DNA from: Iris pallida
Lineage: Eukaryota; Streptophyta; Magnoliopsida; Asparagales; Iridaceae
DNA: 64,000 nucleotides
NCBI GenBank assembly: GCA_029216955.1
Contig: JANAVB010003400.1
Span: forward strand, 18,906,492-18,970,491
Direction: 5' to 3'
Shown: one piece after another, positions 11,515 to 23,682 of the stretch
How positions within the stretch are numbered: the first letter of the stretch is position 1
Layout: each line of letters starts with the position of its first letter
The notes under the pieces: generated by a model
What the model was told of the DNA's origin: nothing
Seen by the model: the letters and a program-made list of their open reading frames with translations, nothing else
Databases searched by the model: none
Translations under genes and position numbers: made by a program

Positions 11515-12357
11515 CTAATGTCGTTTTGTTGGTGCTGAGCTATATCTTGCCAGTAAGTTTACTGAGAATGCTATATCAGGTCTTGTACAATTTGCAAGAT
11601 ACATCAAAGCTCCAATAGCACTAAGATATGGTACTTCCAGACCTAATAATTCTTCATTATCCTCTCGAGGACGGAATAGACCTTTCTTTACATCTAAAGA
11701 TCGAACTATCATGGGGCTACTCAGTGGATGAGATTTATCCATATAAAATCTTTTCAAGATTTTTTCTACATAGGTAGGTTGATGGATAAAAATTCTATTT
11801 GATAAATGCTCGATCTGTAGGCCGAGACAAATTTTTATCTTTCCGAGATTTTTTATCTCAAATTCTTTCATTAGATAGTTAGCAGTTTCTGTGAGCTCTT
11901 CGAAAGTTCCAACAAGATTTAAGTCATCAACATAAACTGCAATAATTGAGAATCCATTTTTAGATCTCTTGATGAAGACACATGGACAAATTAGATTGTT
12001 TATATATCCTTCTCTAATAAGGTACTCGCTAAGGCGATTATACCACATTCTTCCAGATTGTTTTAACCCGTATAGGGATCGTTGTAATTTGATTGAGTAT
12101 AACCCATGAGATCTTTGGTTATTTGCTTCACGCAATTTGAATTCTTCTGGGATCTTCATATAAATGTTATTATCCAATGACCCGTACAAATATGCGGTAA
12201 CAACATCCATAAGCCGCATATCAAGTTTTTCTGTGACTGCTAAGCTGATCAAATATCGTAATGTGATTGCATCGATCACAGGGGAATATGTTTCATCATA
12301 ATCGACTCCAGGTCTCTGCGAAAAACCTTGTGCAACAAGTCGTGCCTTGTATCTCAC
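11515..12357 (-). pseudogene. COP1 reverse transcriptase
   Basis: Copia RT, reading KARLVAQGFSQRPGVDYDETYSPV at the start, then LMDVVTAYLYGSLD (first catalytic Asp region), SLYGLKQSGRMWYNRL and the intact active-site motif VYVDDL near residue 142. TYVEKILKRFYMD and YLSAIGALMYLANCTRPDIAF follow. The polymerase core is therefore almost whole. The frame ends at TKRH with an in-frame stop where copia proteins continue into RNase H. Upstream, the linker between integrase and RT (about 12358-12856) has frameshifts and stops. The first codon used is only the first open one in the frame. Confidence 0.92.
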
Positions 12358-12856
12358 AATTTTATTTTTTTCGTTTCGTTTTCTTACAAATACCCATTTG
12401 TATCCAATAGGTTTTATACCTTCATGGGTTTGGACTACTGGTCCAAATACTTTGCAATTTTCTAAAGATTTTAATTCAGCTTGTATCGTATCTTTCTATT
12501 TTGGCCAATCATTTCTATGTCGACATTGTTCAATAGATTTTGGTTCAGGATCCTCATTTACAATATCAAGTGCAACATTATAAGAAAAGATATTGTCTAT
12601 AGTAATTTTCTTTCTATCCCAGATTTCTCTTGTACTTATATAATTCAAAGATATCTCTTCTAAAATATGTTCATTATCATGTGCCTCTTCACGGAGTTAC
12701 TTTAGACCGATCAGTCAAATTTTCTATAGCGCTTTCATGTTTCGAAACTATTTTCTCTTCGGGAGTAATAACTTGTACCTTTTTCTTTCGAGGGTTCTTA
12801 TCTTTAGCGCCAACAGGGCGTCCACGTTTCATGTACGGTTTTAATGTGCCATCATG

Positions 12857-14215
12857 TTATCCTTCAGGGATATCAATCTGTGCGGGTACGTTTACAGCCG
12901 GTACATAAGATTTTATCACTTTCTTAATATCAGTAAATGCATCTGGCAATTGATTTGCAATATTTTGCAAATGGATAATCCTTTTCACTTCTTGCTCACA
13001 TCTACTTGTGCGTGGATCAATAAAAGATGATACATTCCATGTAATTTCACGCCGTTCTACAGGAAGTGATGTTTTATCTCCCCCTAACGACGGGAAAACT
13101 GACTCATCAAAATGGCAATCAGCAAACCTTGCCTTAAATAAATCGCCCGTCATGGGCTCAATGTATTTTATTATAAATGGTGAGTCAAAACCAACATAAA
13201 TTCTAAGATGCCTTTGTGGGCCCATCTTTGTTCTTTTAGGTGGAGAAATGGGGACATAAACTGCACAACCAAAAATTTTTAAGTGAGAGATATCAGGCTG
13301 CTGGCCAAAAACAATTTCCAATGGTGAATGATGGTTAAATGAACTTGGTCGAATACGGACCAATGCAGCTGCATGTAGTATTGCATGTCCCCAAACAGAA
13401 GTGAGTAAACTTGACCTTAAAAGTAAAGGTCTAGCAATCAATTGTAATCTTTTAATAAAAGCCTCTGTAAGACCATTTTAAGTATGGACATGTGCAACTG
13501 AATGTTCAACGTTAATCCCAATTGACATGCAATTGTCATTAAATGCTTGAGATATATATTCTCCGGCATTATCGAGATGAATTATCTTAATAGAATAATC
13601 AGGGAATTGAGCCCTTAACTTTATAATCTGAGCAAGAAGTTTGGCAAAAGCAACCGTTATTGTTGACAATAAATATACATGTGACCATCTAGATGATGCA
13701 TCTATCAAGACCATAAAGTAACGAAATGGACCACAAGGTGGGTCAATAGGTCCACAAATATCTCCTTGTATTCTTTGTAAGAACATAGGTGACTCAAGAT
13801 TAACTTTCATCGGAGATGGTCTTATAATTAATTTTCCTTGTGAGCATGCAGCACACACACAATCACGAGATAAAAGAATCTTCTGGTTCTTTAATGGATG
13901 TCCTCGTAAGTTTCTAACTATTCGATGCATCATACTAGATCCAGGGTAGCCAAGCCGATCATGCCAAAGCATAAAAAGTTTTGGATCATTGAACTTCTGG
14001 TTCATCACAGTGTTAGATTCTATGGCACTTATTTTTGCATAATACAATCTTGATGAGAAAACTAGGAGTTTTTCTTTCACATGCTTCTGGCATGAATCAT
14101 TGGATGTAATGCATAGATATTCCATATTCTCCTCATTCATAGTCTCGATATGAAAACCATTGAGACGTATGTCTTTGAAACTTAGCAAATTTCTTTTTGA
14201 CTTGCTTGAATACAA
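12857..14215 (-). pseudogene. COP1 integrase
   Basis: Two open stretches in the same frame (13478-14215 and 12857-13441) are separated by a single TAA at 13478-13480. The pre-integrase zinc region shows WHDRLGYPG and CAACSQGK. The core has Asp in QGDICGPIDPP, Asp in IIHLDNAGEYIS and Glu in TEAFIKRLQ, so D-D-E is present. After the core come the copia blocks SPLEIVFGQQPDISHLKIFG, KRTKMGPQRHL and FADCHFDESVFP. The second stretch ends at TAA after QIDIPEG, and the RGRPVGAKDKNPRKKK basic segment follows out of the open frame. It would insert the cDNA in the nucleus. Confidence 0.9.
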
Positions 14216-14319
14216 AGCATCTTTTACAAAAATATTGTTCCACCCGGTAATATAATATTTGCTCTTCCAGAGCCCTCAATTAATTTTGTAGTACCAGAAA
14301 TTGTACTAATATTTGCTTG

Positions 14320-14410
14320 TGCCAATTTTAAGTTCAAAAAATATTTTTGATCTCGAAGAATAGTGTGCGTTGATCCACTGTCAACCAAACATATTCTCCA
14401 CCGTTGGAGT
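14320..14410 (-). pseudogene. COP1 aspartic protease fragment
   Basis: On the - strand a short open segment reads CLVDSGSTHTILRDQKYF. The Asp-Ser-Gly triad (14374-14382 on +) is the catalytic motif of the retroelement protease, which cleaves the polyprotein. Flanking frames are broken, so only this core is readable. Confidence 0.7.
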
Positions 14411-14591
14411 TGTTCACAGCATCATTATTTTCCATATTTCTATAAACACAAATAAATTAAGTAAGAAATATTTAATTTATTGATAAAAACCAAAGGTTAA
14501 AACAAGCATAACAACGGATACTTAGAAACATGATAAAACAAACATAAAACTAGAACTAAACTGAAAAAGTTCAAATAATCTCAAATTCAAC

Positions 14592-15475
14592 TTAATTATT
14601 TTTGATATTTTCGTTGCTATTATTTGCATCATCACCCCAAAATTTAATTCCTCCACTTGGCTCGTTTAAGTAATCTTCAACATCCAAATGAGTGAATTCC
14701 ATTGGATCATTTTCATCTTCAAGAATGTTGCTGAAATTTGCAAAGTTGCCCTTTTTTTCTTTTCCTTTACTCTTGATAGATGTTTGGTAAAGGTCAATTA
14801 GGTGCTTTGGTGTACGACAGGTACGAGACCAATGCCCTTTTGCTCCACATCTGTAGCAAGCTTCTTCATAATTCTTCAAAGAATTAACTTTTGTACCCTT
14901 TTCTTTATTTTATTTTCCACCATTTTTGTTCCACTTCAAGTGGTATGGCCCAACCTTCTTGTTGAAGGGTTGATGGTTAGGACCACCATGGTTTTGAATT
15001 TTACCATGACTATAACCGTGACCATGACCGCGACCACGACCGCGACCGCGACCACGACCACGACCACGACCATGTCCTTGTCCACAGTTATTTGCATTCA
15101 CTTCAGGGAATGGCTGTGGCCAGTAGGGTGGGAGTTGTGGTTTCTCATTAGGAGCTCATTATTTTGTTCGACAACAAAAAGACATGAGATCAATTGAGAA
15201 TATTTTTTAAATCCCTTTTCACGATACTGCTGCTGCAGGAGCATGTTCGTGGCATAGAAAGTAGTGAATGTCTTTTCTAACATGTCTTCTTCAGTAACAT
15301 TATCTCCGTATAATCTCATTTTAGACACAATTTTGAACATTACAGAGTTATATTCGTTTACCGATTTGAAGTCTTGCAACCTCAGGTGCATCCAATCATA
15401 GCGAGCTTTTGGGAGTATCACACTCTTTTGGTGATCATAACGTTCCTCTAAATTTTTTTATAGAACTGTTGGGTC
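14592..15475 (-). pseudogene. COP1 gag with CCHC zinc knuckle
   Basis: Three open segments in order on the - strand make up gag. The first (15098-15475) carries the capsid-like helix region EERYDHQKS...ARYDWMHLRLQDFKSV, with a TAA inside it. The second (14910-15101) is a Gly-Arg-His rich nucleic-acid-binding stretch encoded by a (CGACCA)n-like run. The third (14592-14879) holds the zinc knuckle CYRCGAKGHWSRTC, then an acidic tail. Gag would form the particle and package the RNA. Breaks between segments are frameshifts. The N-terminal half of gag is not readable; 15500-16400 has unrelated AT-rich sequence, possibly a small insertion. Confidence 0.85.
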
Positions 15476-15525
15476 TTTAACTCCAAGGTATTCGGATTTC
15501 AGCCCTTCATGGAGGTGATGTCGAA

Positions 15526-15764
15526 TGAAAATAGAAAAGAGAGGAGGAATTGATAGCCAAAAATCTGTACACAGCTTTTCTCATTGATAACATATATAGA
15601 GGGAATGAGATAGAGAGGTTGTTGTGGGTATGGATAATGGCATCCATATTTGGATTTATCCAAATAACAACAATTTTAACACATGAAAGGAGCCCATTTA
15701 TTTTTAGTACCTTTGTGTAAATAATGCTTCTATCATAGGCCAATCAAAACTTGTGTCTGTTACA
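15526..15764 (-). repeat. possible small LTR inserted in COP1 gag leader
   Basis: On the - strand this 239-bp block starts TGTAACAGACAC and ends ATTTTCA. It has a TATATA stretch (15588-15596 on +) in its middle and interrupts gag homology, which looks like a solo LTR. No matching target duplication was found (TCGAA against AGTAT), so this is tentative. Confidence 0.3.
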
Positions 15765-16405
15765 AGTATCAATAGGATATACCACTTCTAATTTTACCTA
15801 TTTTATCAGTATGATATTAAATAATTGAATATTAGTCTGAAGCTAGCCCAAAAAAATTTGGGATGACGACTTTGTTGTCGTACTTGATTTATATGAAATT
15901 AAAATTCCCACACAAGAAAAAAACCTTTAACCTTTTTATCCTTATTTCAAACAGAAGCATATAAAAGTGTCCGACAATTGTATTCGGAGAGTGTCTATAC
16001 ATGAGTGCCTTGATTTCAAATTAAAAAATAAGATTTCGTATAATCAGATGAAGTTTGTCAGAAGTTTAAATATGGGTCATGCGTCATATTTCTGCCTAAA
16101 TATGGCCATCCTATGTTAACAAGATGCATTCAACTTTCTTATATTTGCCACATAATAAAGCAGCACATGAAATATGTCTATACCAAATTTATCATGATAA
16201 AAGGCTTTGTTATTGATGAGGCTAACTTGTTATGAAATATGGTCTACAGCATCCCATTCCAATAATATTCTCGAATGTAAATGTCATGAACTATGCTCAG
16301 TAGCATGTTTCAGGAAATTGTATGTCGAAGGAAAGCAACTATAGAGGTAAGAACATACAAAAAAGAAATACCTAAAACCAGAGCAAATTACCATTTACTG
16401 ATATC

Positions 16406-16620
16406 TTATAAAACCCATCCTCGTTGAGAACGTAATGAGGATGCTTGGAATGGAAGATGCCAAGCTGTAGCAGTAATGTGCGTTGCTGCTGCGAACGCTG
16501 AAGTCGCACCGGTTCCATTGGTGATGATAGGGAGAAGAAGGACTGCTGCCATTGGCATTGCTACTCTGTTGTCGACATTAAACCGACGGCTAGACTTCTT
16601 GAGCATTGGTGCTGATAACG
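16406..16620 (-). other. COP1 leader with degenerate primer-binding site
   Basis: On the - strand the bases after the 5' LTR read CGTTATCAGCACC (16608-16620 on +). This matches the initiator-Met tRNA site TGGTATCAGAGCC at 9 of 13 positions. A 66-codon ORF of unknown meaning starts at 16606 in the leader and shows no retroelement domain. Confidence 0.5.
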
Positions 16621-16839
16621 TGTTATAAACTAGAGATAGAGCAACAAGAGAAAATGGAGAAGAAAGTTGTGTGTCATTTCATTCATCCAATATGGCCTTT
16701 ATAAAGGTTTACAATGGATTGCCAAAGGTCATGAGTTATGAAATCAAAGGGCATGAGTTACATAAGTTATGAAACCAAAGGGCATGAGTTACATAAGTTA
16801 TGGATGACTAAGAGTCATGGGACATCCATATTTATAACA
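16621..16839 (-). repeat. COP1 5' LTR
   Basis: 219 bp, TGTTATAAAC to TTTATAACA, about 96% identical to 10488-10706 by eye and followed by the target duplication AATAT. Confidence 0.95.
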
Positions 16840-16844
16840 AATAT

Positions 16845-19800
16845 CTCTAGTTATTATAATTCAAGTTCTAAAACATGAAAACTAAACCAAGTCTACTAGC
16901 TAGTCTCCCGATCACTCCTGAGTGTCGGGGCCAAGGGTAGCTAAGCCATCTCCTGCTCCAAGGCAAGTAGGGCAAATGTCCTCAGGGCAATCATCTGTAA
17001 TATTTTCAACAGGTCCAGTCAGGATAGGAACGAGTACAACTCATCAAAAAATCCCAAATAAATGACAAAGAACTATAAAGTAGTTACAGACAGTTATATT
17101 GATGAACATGGCAGTTTATATGAGTAATGATATAGAGAAACAGTTAAGGTACAAGGAAAGTAAGGTAACTAAACAAGATGAGAAGCATGGCAAGAAGGCG
17201 GTAAAATATAATATAGCTGAACAAGAGTAACATGATATAAGTCCAGACAGTATAATATGAGTCAAGTGTAATCCCAGTATGAGTCCAGACAATGTAAATC
17301 TAATACCAGATGATTCCAGTACAAGATGAGTCCAGACAGTGATCAATAATTCCAGGGTGAGTCCAGACAGTGATCAATGATTCCAGGGTGAGTCCAGACA
17401 ATACTCTAATAATGTGTTTTAAAATATCGAGATCGACATGTAAACGGCTGTAGGTAATACGGTACATCACACACTCGGCCAAGTGTGGGATGACTATCAT
17501 TCCAGTGTAATTCCAAGGGAGTGGTTCCAGTATTTGGGAATGTTCACATGTCTACTCCCCGCCCAACAAGTACAAGTGAATCCATAACCCGATACGAAAA
17601 TAGTACAATCCAGCCAGAACATGAATGCTACTAGTAAGTGATTCCAGGGTGATTCCAGTAGGTGATTCCAGTAGGTGATGCCAGTAGTGATTCCAGAAAT
17701 AGAGGCCAGACATGAATAAATGAGTGTCGTATGAAATGGATCCAACAATATCAAATCGTGTTTGTAACAGAGAATCAAATAGAACTAACTAGAACTGAAG
17801 TATAGTAATCGACAAGTAAATGAAAGAACTATCAGAGAATGTACTTGCCTGATACTCTGAAAAGAGTAGTATAATATCAGATGTCTGCAACAGAGTCACA
17901 ATGTCCTAAACAGAGGAATATAGGTTATGACATGTCCAGAATGGTAAATAAGAACATACAATGCAATCTACATGATTTCTAGGTCAATCTAGGTCAAAGT
18001 CAAACTTGGTCAACTCTGGGTCAACCCAAGTCATCACTCTAGTCAACTAGGTTAAACTTTTAGGGTTTTGGGTCAATATCCAGGTCAACTAGGCTATTGG
18101 GTTTACATCAATCTAGCCAACTCTACATTAGGGCTAAACTCATAATCCTAACCAATGTACATCTAATTCCAACTCATAATCCTATAGTATAAGTATATCT
18201 ATATATGCCATATCTCTATTTGCCTCTCTAGTTCATATGTACATCATGATATCGACTTAACATCAATTTCCAATTCCTCTCATGTAGCAACCATATTTAT
18301 ATCAAACACATATGTAGTATAACCCAAATATATATATCTATTAGCCTATATACATGTAGTCTCTCATATCTAACATATGAATTACACTATATATTTGCCT
18401 ATACACACCATATTCCATTAAGTACCTACACTTATATACACATACCCAACTAATACACAGGCCACCCTTTTCACTTAACTATAGATACCTATATTCCCTC
18501 TCCTTCATTTCCTAACCATTAGACACTAATCTAATTTGCCCACACATGTGTCCTTCACATTTCACTCAAATACTGCTCCTGGCAGTATCCCTATCTCACT
18601 CTTTAATCTCTCATGAAGCCACATTCACATAACCTTAATATAGGTATGTATTTACCCATAGCCCAAACCCCATCACCCAACTCACCTACTCTTAGATAAC
18701 TAATCCTTATTAATACATTAAAACCCTTGGTACTTCTGACTCAGCTGAACTAGTAGTCTGCATCTAGCCTAATGGCTTAAGGCCATCGCAAGCAACATGA
18801 AAAGATATTTCAAAAGCATTGCACTAACAATACAATTGCCATATGGCTCATCTGCTTGCTGCTACTGCCTGTAATGCATTGTCAAAACCATACTACCCAA
18901 CACCTTGCCATTACTCAAGTATCTAACCCTTACAACCCTCTAATACAAATATAAAGCTAATCAAATATGTGAATTTGACTGAACAATAGTTCAGATAGAT
19001 TGATATATCTAACCAATGGAGACTGAACAATAGTTCAGATAGGTTGATACATCAACCAAAAGAGACTGAACAATTGCAAGAAAATGGACTGAACAGTTTA
19101 CATGTCAATGTGAACCCATTCATGCATTCAGTGAATGAAGTTCATAATTAATACTTCAAAATTCTCAGGTTTACATATCAACCAAACCAACCTAATCTCA
19201 GTAAACAATATTACAAAATCTCAGTTAAGTGTTAGCTATTCTCAGTAAACTAGTGCAATATAGGTGAGCTTAGGAAAAATCAGAGCTCAGGAACCCTGAG
19301 AACAAAATCAGTTCTCAATAACAGTTCAACATTCAATCCCTAACCAATTTTGAAAACCCAATTCTCAAACACAAAGCTTAAACCATCAATTCAGTAATCT
19401 AATACACATGTATATTGATTAATCTTGATAATTAATCATTACAAAATAGTTTAAATGTACAACCTAATTTCAGAAAAAACCGAACAGTGCACTGTGTATC
19501 AGGGAAAATGGGATTTTGAATTTCGAAACTTAAAAACTTGTTAAAACTATGAATTTATGGTTGGTAAACATTACGTCTAGTGTATACGTGTCTTAGCACT
19601 CATTCGTGTCCAACTAAGTGGACACAATCGTGTCCAGGAAACTCAAACACCATACGAACACTCATGCAGTGCACAGCATCATGCACGCGTGCACGTGTGT
19701 CCAGTGTACGACACAGGCCACGTGGTGACACGTGGCCGTGCACACGTGTTCGCCTAGGATAGGGAAACGTGTCCAAGTATCTGTCCCGTGTCCACGTGAG

Positions 19801-21156
19801 GCGTGTCACACGTACGAGACGCGTATCAGGACACGTCTGTGCGCGTGTGTGTGCAATTTCAGTACGGGTGGGATTTCTCTAATCTGCTCGATGAAATCCC
19901 TCCAAATTTTGTGTGTGTCGTGTCAGTCACTAGGCCCACGCGTCCACCAAAATTTGTGTCACGTGGTGCCGTGTCGTGTCCGCTAGGACACCCGAGCAGC
20001 AGGGCAGCCGCACGATCCCCGTGCGGTGTCTCTTGCTGCGTGTCCAAGCCCTAAAATCGTGTCCAAACTATACTAAAATCGACTCAGTCAAGTTGGGTTG
20101 TAATATAAACATGTTAGGCTACACATACATGTAATTAGTTTTCAAAATTACCAAAATCCATTTCTATGTGACATTTCATCGAACACGCATTTAAATACAC
20201 CGATACGTGTCCGATACGGACACGAAATGGACACGAGATGCTACCAAACTTGAGCTACACTTAGGGAGCCCCTAAATGGATGCATCTATGTAAAGAAATC
20301 AGGAATTTACTAGGCTTTGTAGGGTTTTACCTATTGAGTGTTCAAACTCAATATAAAGGGCCTCGATTTGACGTCTTTCCTCGATTTGCTATGGTTCAAA
20401 CATCCTCAAACCTCGCTAGCAAGCACCCACAAGTTTTTTCTAATGTTGGGGATGATGATGCAATTGATTTGACTCAATTTGGGCTCAATTTGGATTAATT
20501 GGGAGAGGTTTAGGGAAGAACAAATTAGGGTTCTTTCTAGATATTAAAAAGAAGGCAATGACTACTAGATGATACTTTATAGGAGGGGGGGCTTGTATGG
20601 CTGCCACAATAGTGAATTAGGGTTAGGGTTAGATATAGATGAGTGGCTAGGACTTGTCCACCCAATTCCAAGCCTTCCTATTGGTTCAAGACTTCTTTTT
20701 ACAAATATCTAAAAAGAAAAATATCCTACCTAGGAATATCTAGATATTACTAACCTTGGCACTTAGTAGGAATGTTCTAACCATGATTCTAACCTCAAGA
20801 CTAATCTAGGTTAGGTTAAACTTCTAGGTTAAGGCTTAACAAAAAGATTAGCACAATATTTAATTGATAAAAATTATTTTCATTAAAAGTCAAAAATGAC
20901 CAAAATACCCTTAGGCTAAAAATTGGTAATTTGAATTTCTAATCACATGACTAGGCTCCCTTGGTCATGGTTAGTCTCTAGGCTTAGCAAAACTAGGGTT
21001 ACACTAGTTAACCGTCAAAATCACAATTCAATACTTTAAATAGTTTTAAATTGATTAAAAATCACCAAAAATCACAATATGATTTAAATATCATTATTAA
21101 ATGATTATAATCACAAAATTTCAAAATTACCCTCATTTGAAAAACTGGGTGTTACA
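16845..21156 (-). repeat. LAR1 5' LTR, second segment
   Basis: This continues the LTR after COP1. It contains the 950 bp (about 17700-18650) absent from the other copy, a run of AT-rich (TATATG) sequence at 18180-18420, the ACGTG-rich stretch at 19575-20075, and the terminus AAACTGGGTGTTACA at 21156. Small ORFs in it repeat those of the other LTR with stops at different places, which argues against coding. Confidence 0.88.
19716..19737. promoter_or_regulatory. inverted G-box/ABRE pair in LAR1 5' LTR
   Basis: Identical arrangement to 7746-7767 in the partner LTR, about 1.4 kb from the LTR's 5' end on the - strand. It has stayed intact in both LTRs although neighbouring bases differ. Confidence 0.4.
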
Positions 21157-21241
21157 AATTGCTCCACCCAGGTGGGAGCTTGGCGACAATATCCCTAACG
21201 ACAAATGCATCGATCAAGAGCATGCCGTCATCCTCAAGTTT

Positions 21242-21684
21242 CTAACGTAACTTGAGAAACTCTTTGTCTTGAGGCAACATCGTCTCGTCGTCCTCAAATT
21301 GCATCTTCCAGACCTTTTCGGTCACGTGGATCTTGTTCATGTTCTCATCTGCCTTGTATGGATTCTCTACAAACTCCCAGACGTCCTTAGCATGGACCGT
21401 CTTGCTGTATGACTCTGCCAGAGAGTCCTCCATAGAGTTTAAGATAATTAACTTGCAATGGTTATTATCTCTCCTCCACTTGGATTGCAGAGTAGTGGCC
21501 TTAGCAACCCTTCGAGTATTTTACCTTCTGGAATTAAAGGCTCAGGATCTGTCAATACGTAGTCAACGCTCATGAGTTGAAGATTAAGGCTGACCTTTCT
21601 ATTCCAGACGTTGTAATGCTCCCCGTCAAATTTCTCAAGTTTGTTAAAACTTGTGTCAAGAAGGTTTGTACAGTTGTTCTCCAT
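21242..21684 (-). pseudogene. COP2 gag N-terminus (UBN2/DUF4219-like)
   Basis: Two open stretches on the - strand in different frames. The first, from the ATG at 21684, reads TSFNKLEKFDGEHYNVWNRK, the start of many copia gag proteins in which the FDGxNYxxW pattern is diagnostic. The second (21242-21433) continues MEDSLAESYSKTVHAKDVWE and FLKLR. A frameshift near 21470-21490 separates them; the missing link WRRDNNHCK is readable in the alternate frame. Gag would form virus-like particles in the cytoplasm. The gene stops at the LAR1 junction about 85 bp further left. Confidence 0.8.
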
Positions 21685-21868
21685 CGAATCTAAATCTTGC
21701 TTTGCGATTGTTATTTTTGAGGCATAATTTTTGATAAAAAACTAAGAAATAAAATGATTGTAAAAACAATATTTCGCAGCAACTCTTCAAAGAATATGTA
21801 CTACATAGATCCTTGAAGGATTCTGTGTAATGAAGATCTAAAAATATTTTGTTACCGTAGCAAACGAA

Positions 21869-22576
21869 TGTAATGCTTCTAAAAAGAAGGTACAAATCAA
21901 ATTGCTAGCAGCAACAGCGGCGAAAGCCCACAAGGAGTTTCTGATTAGATCAAAGAAGAATAGAAGAAAAGAAGAAAGAGAAAGACAACTTTGCTGGGGT
22001 GATGAGATCACCGTTGCTCAAAACAAGATTCGCTTATATACGATCTGCTTTCAGGAACCAACAAGTTCTTAGAGAACTTCTGGAACGCTCGTCAGTTAAT
22101 TTTTGAGACTTGAACGGGCTTCCTAAACTTACGGACTCTCTTAACTCTTTTCTTTGGTGCATCTCGGAAAGGAGGCCAGAGGGCTCTATTTATAGTGTAG
22201 AGTGAGACTTCACCATCTCTCCTATCCTATGTGGGACTAAAATATTAATACTATAAAATAGAGTTTGATGTTTTACATCATCCCATAATCAACATAGTCG
22301 AGTGCTAGCCCACGTCTACCCCCAAACACACGACCGTGCATGCACGAGGCATCCTGGAGTCCGAGTCCGAGTCTGATCAACAAAAAATAACTTACATCAT
22401 TGTTAGAATTAATCATTTTTCCTTCTAAGAAAATACTCCCACATGGTACACACTTGTGCCCCATTATACCTCATGTGCACACCTCAACACAAGCAATGTA
22501 TTATATTGAGATACTTATCATTTGGTGTAGCCGATGTGGGACTATCTTTCCTAGTCTAAAGGCAAAAATACCAACA
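21869..22576 (-). repeat. COP2 5' LTR (inner boundary approximate)
   Basis: On the - strand it begins TGTTGGTATTTTTGCC. It contains two CCCACAT-type blocks (GATGTGGGACTA at 22527, TATGTGGGACTA at 22229) and a TATA box. The inner end is set at a TGTAATGC (21869) only because it gives a CA ending; that edge is uncertain. Confidence 0.6.
22187..22194 (-). promoter_or_regulatory. TATA box of COP2 LTR
   Basis: On the - strand CACTATAAATAGAGCCC, a near-consensus plant TATA box in the middle of the LTR, where a U3-R boundary would lie. Confidence 0.65.
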
Positions 22577-23605
22577 AAGTCTTTGTTGTTGTCATTGTTG
22601 TAGGTGTTCTAAATTTGTTGTTTATGGAGTTTATCCTGTTTATAATTCTAGATATGGAGCATTCTTGTTTTCACTTATGGTGTCATTAGTTGGTTGTGGA
22701 ATTTTTTTTTATATGGAACCTTCCAAATCCTAAGATTCGTGGTGTTCTCATATTGGTGGCCTTTTCAGACTTTTGGTTGTTTGATGATTCAAAAGAACCA
22801 TCATGGGAGGGAAAATTAGTACCTACCTAAGAAAGGGCCACAAGATTGAGTTTCTTGAAAGCCTGAATCAAGAAAGATGGATCTTAAGAATTGCTAGGAT
22901 AATACCATGATGTGCTAGGTGTCCGTGTTTCTAGGTTTGGAGAAAATCCAACCAGCATTAGTCTTTCTATAATTTTTTATTGTTTTCTATTTTTCTGAAT
23001 TCAAAGAACAAAATCAGTTAAGGTTGAGAACTTCTAGGAATTGAACATCAACATAAACCATGATTTAGTTCAGGAGATGGTTGACTTATGCACAAAAAAG
23101 TTCTAGTAGATGTCACATTTTAGGTTTGTTTAAGGGAAGGAATACCTTTTTGAGTAAAATAATATGCAATTGAGATGTGTTTTTAGGAGACAACGGTAGA
23201 TGCTTAGGATTCATTTCAGGGTTAGAACCGAAGCTTATTGATGTTTTTGTTCAAGAATACAAGCGAATTATATTCGAGAATACGAGAGAATTGTAGGGTT
23301 TCCTCGAGTTCTCGAGATTTAGGACTTCATGAAGTTTTAGGCATATGAGGATTACGAGTGTAATTTACTATCTCTAAGTGTGTATGATATTTCTTTCACC
23401 TCAATCTACTTGGTGTATAGCTGAATAGTCTGAAAAGGTTCAAGTCCAGCAACTCGACCAGTTTGATAATATATATGGCAAGGCTGAGCAATGAGAAAAT
23501 GAGTATACTTCAAGAACATGTGTGCTCATGTCCACCTAGTATACTTGAATACTTGGATAATGATGATGTTTTTTGTTACACACAACTTAATAAAAACCAT
23601 TGAGG

Positions 23606-23682
<77 letters not shown>

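Larger units (their letters stand above)
10488..16839 (-). mobile_element. COP1: Ty1/copia retrotransposon, nearly complete
   Basis: It is 6,352 bp with two 219-bp LTRs, a purine tract, a degenerate primer site, and gag, protease, integrase, RT and RNase H in copia order on the - strand. The target duplication AATAT is perfect (10483-10487 and 16840-16844), and removing the element joins the two LAR1 segments exactly as in the other LTR. By manual alignment the LTRs differ at about 8 of 219 positions, so this is one of the younger insertions. The coding region has several stops and frameshifts, so it is not autonomous. Confidence 0.95.
5490..21156 (-). mobile_element. LAR1: large non-autonomous gypsy-like LTR element
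   Basis: Two direct copies of a long repeat (5490-9192, and 10202-10487 joined to 16845-21156) flank a 1,009-bp interior at 9193-10201. Read on the - strand the LTR starts TGTAACACCCAG and ends GGGTCGTGACA. A purine tract and the CGAGGACGAAATT block sit just upstream of the left LTR, so the element is on the - strand with its 3' LTR on the left. The interior has no recognisable gag or pol, so it resembles a LARD-type derivative dependent on an autonomous partner. GYP1 interrupts the 3' LTR, COP1 the 5' LTR. The right end abuts COP2 gag; the first flanking bases are AATTG (21157-21161). Confidence 0.85.
21157..22576 (-). mobile_element. COP2: copia fragment, 5' LTR and gag start
   Basis: The 5' portion of an older copia on the - strand. 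LAR1 was inserted into its gag, so the remaining element lies beyond the left edge of the window, on the far side of LAR1 and GYP1. The right end GGCAAAAATACCAACA reads TGTTGGTATTTTTGCC on the - strand, a normal LTR start. A clear primer-binding site was not found. Confidence 0.75.

Noticed and set aside
16406..16606. 66-codon ORF in the COP1 leader as an extra gene
   Set aside because: It overlaps the primer-site region and has no similarity I recognise; leader ORFs of this size arise by chance.
22577..23600. Possible old coding sequence
   Set aside because: Fragments of open frame exist but none reaches a recognisable domain, and stops are dense on both strands.
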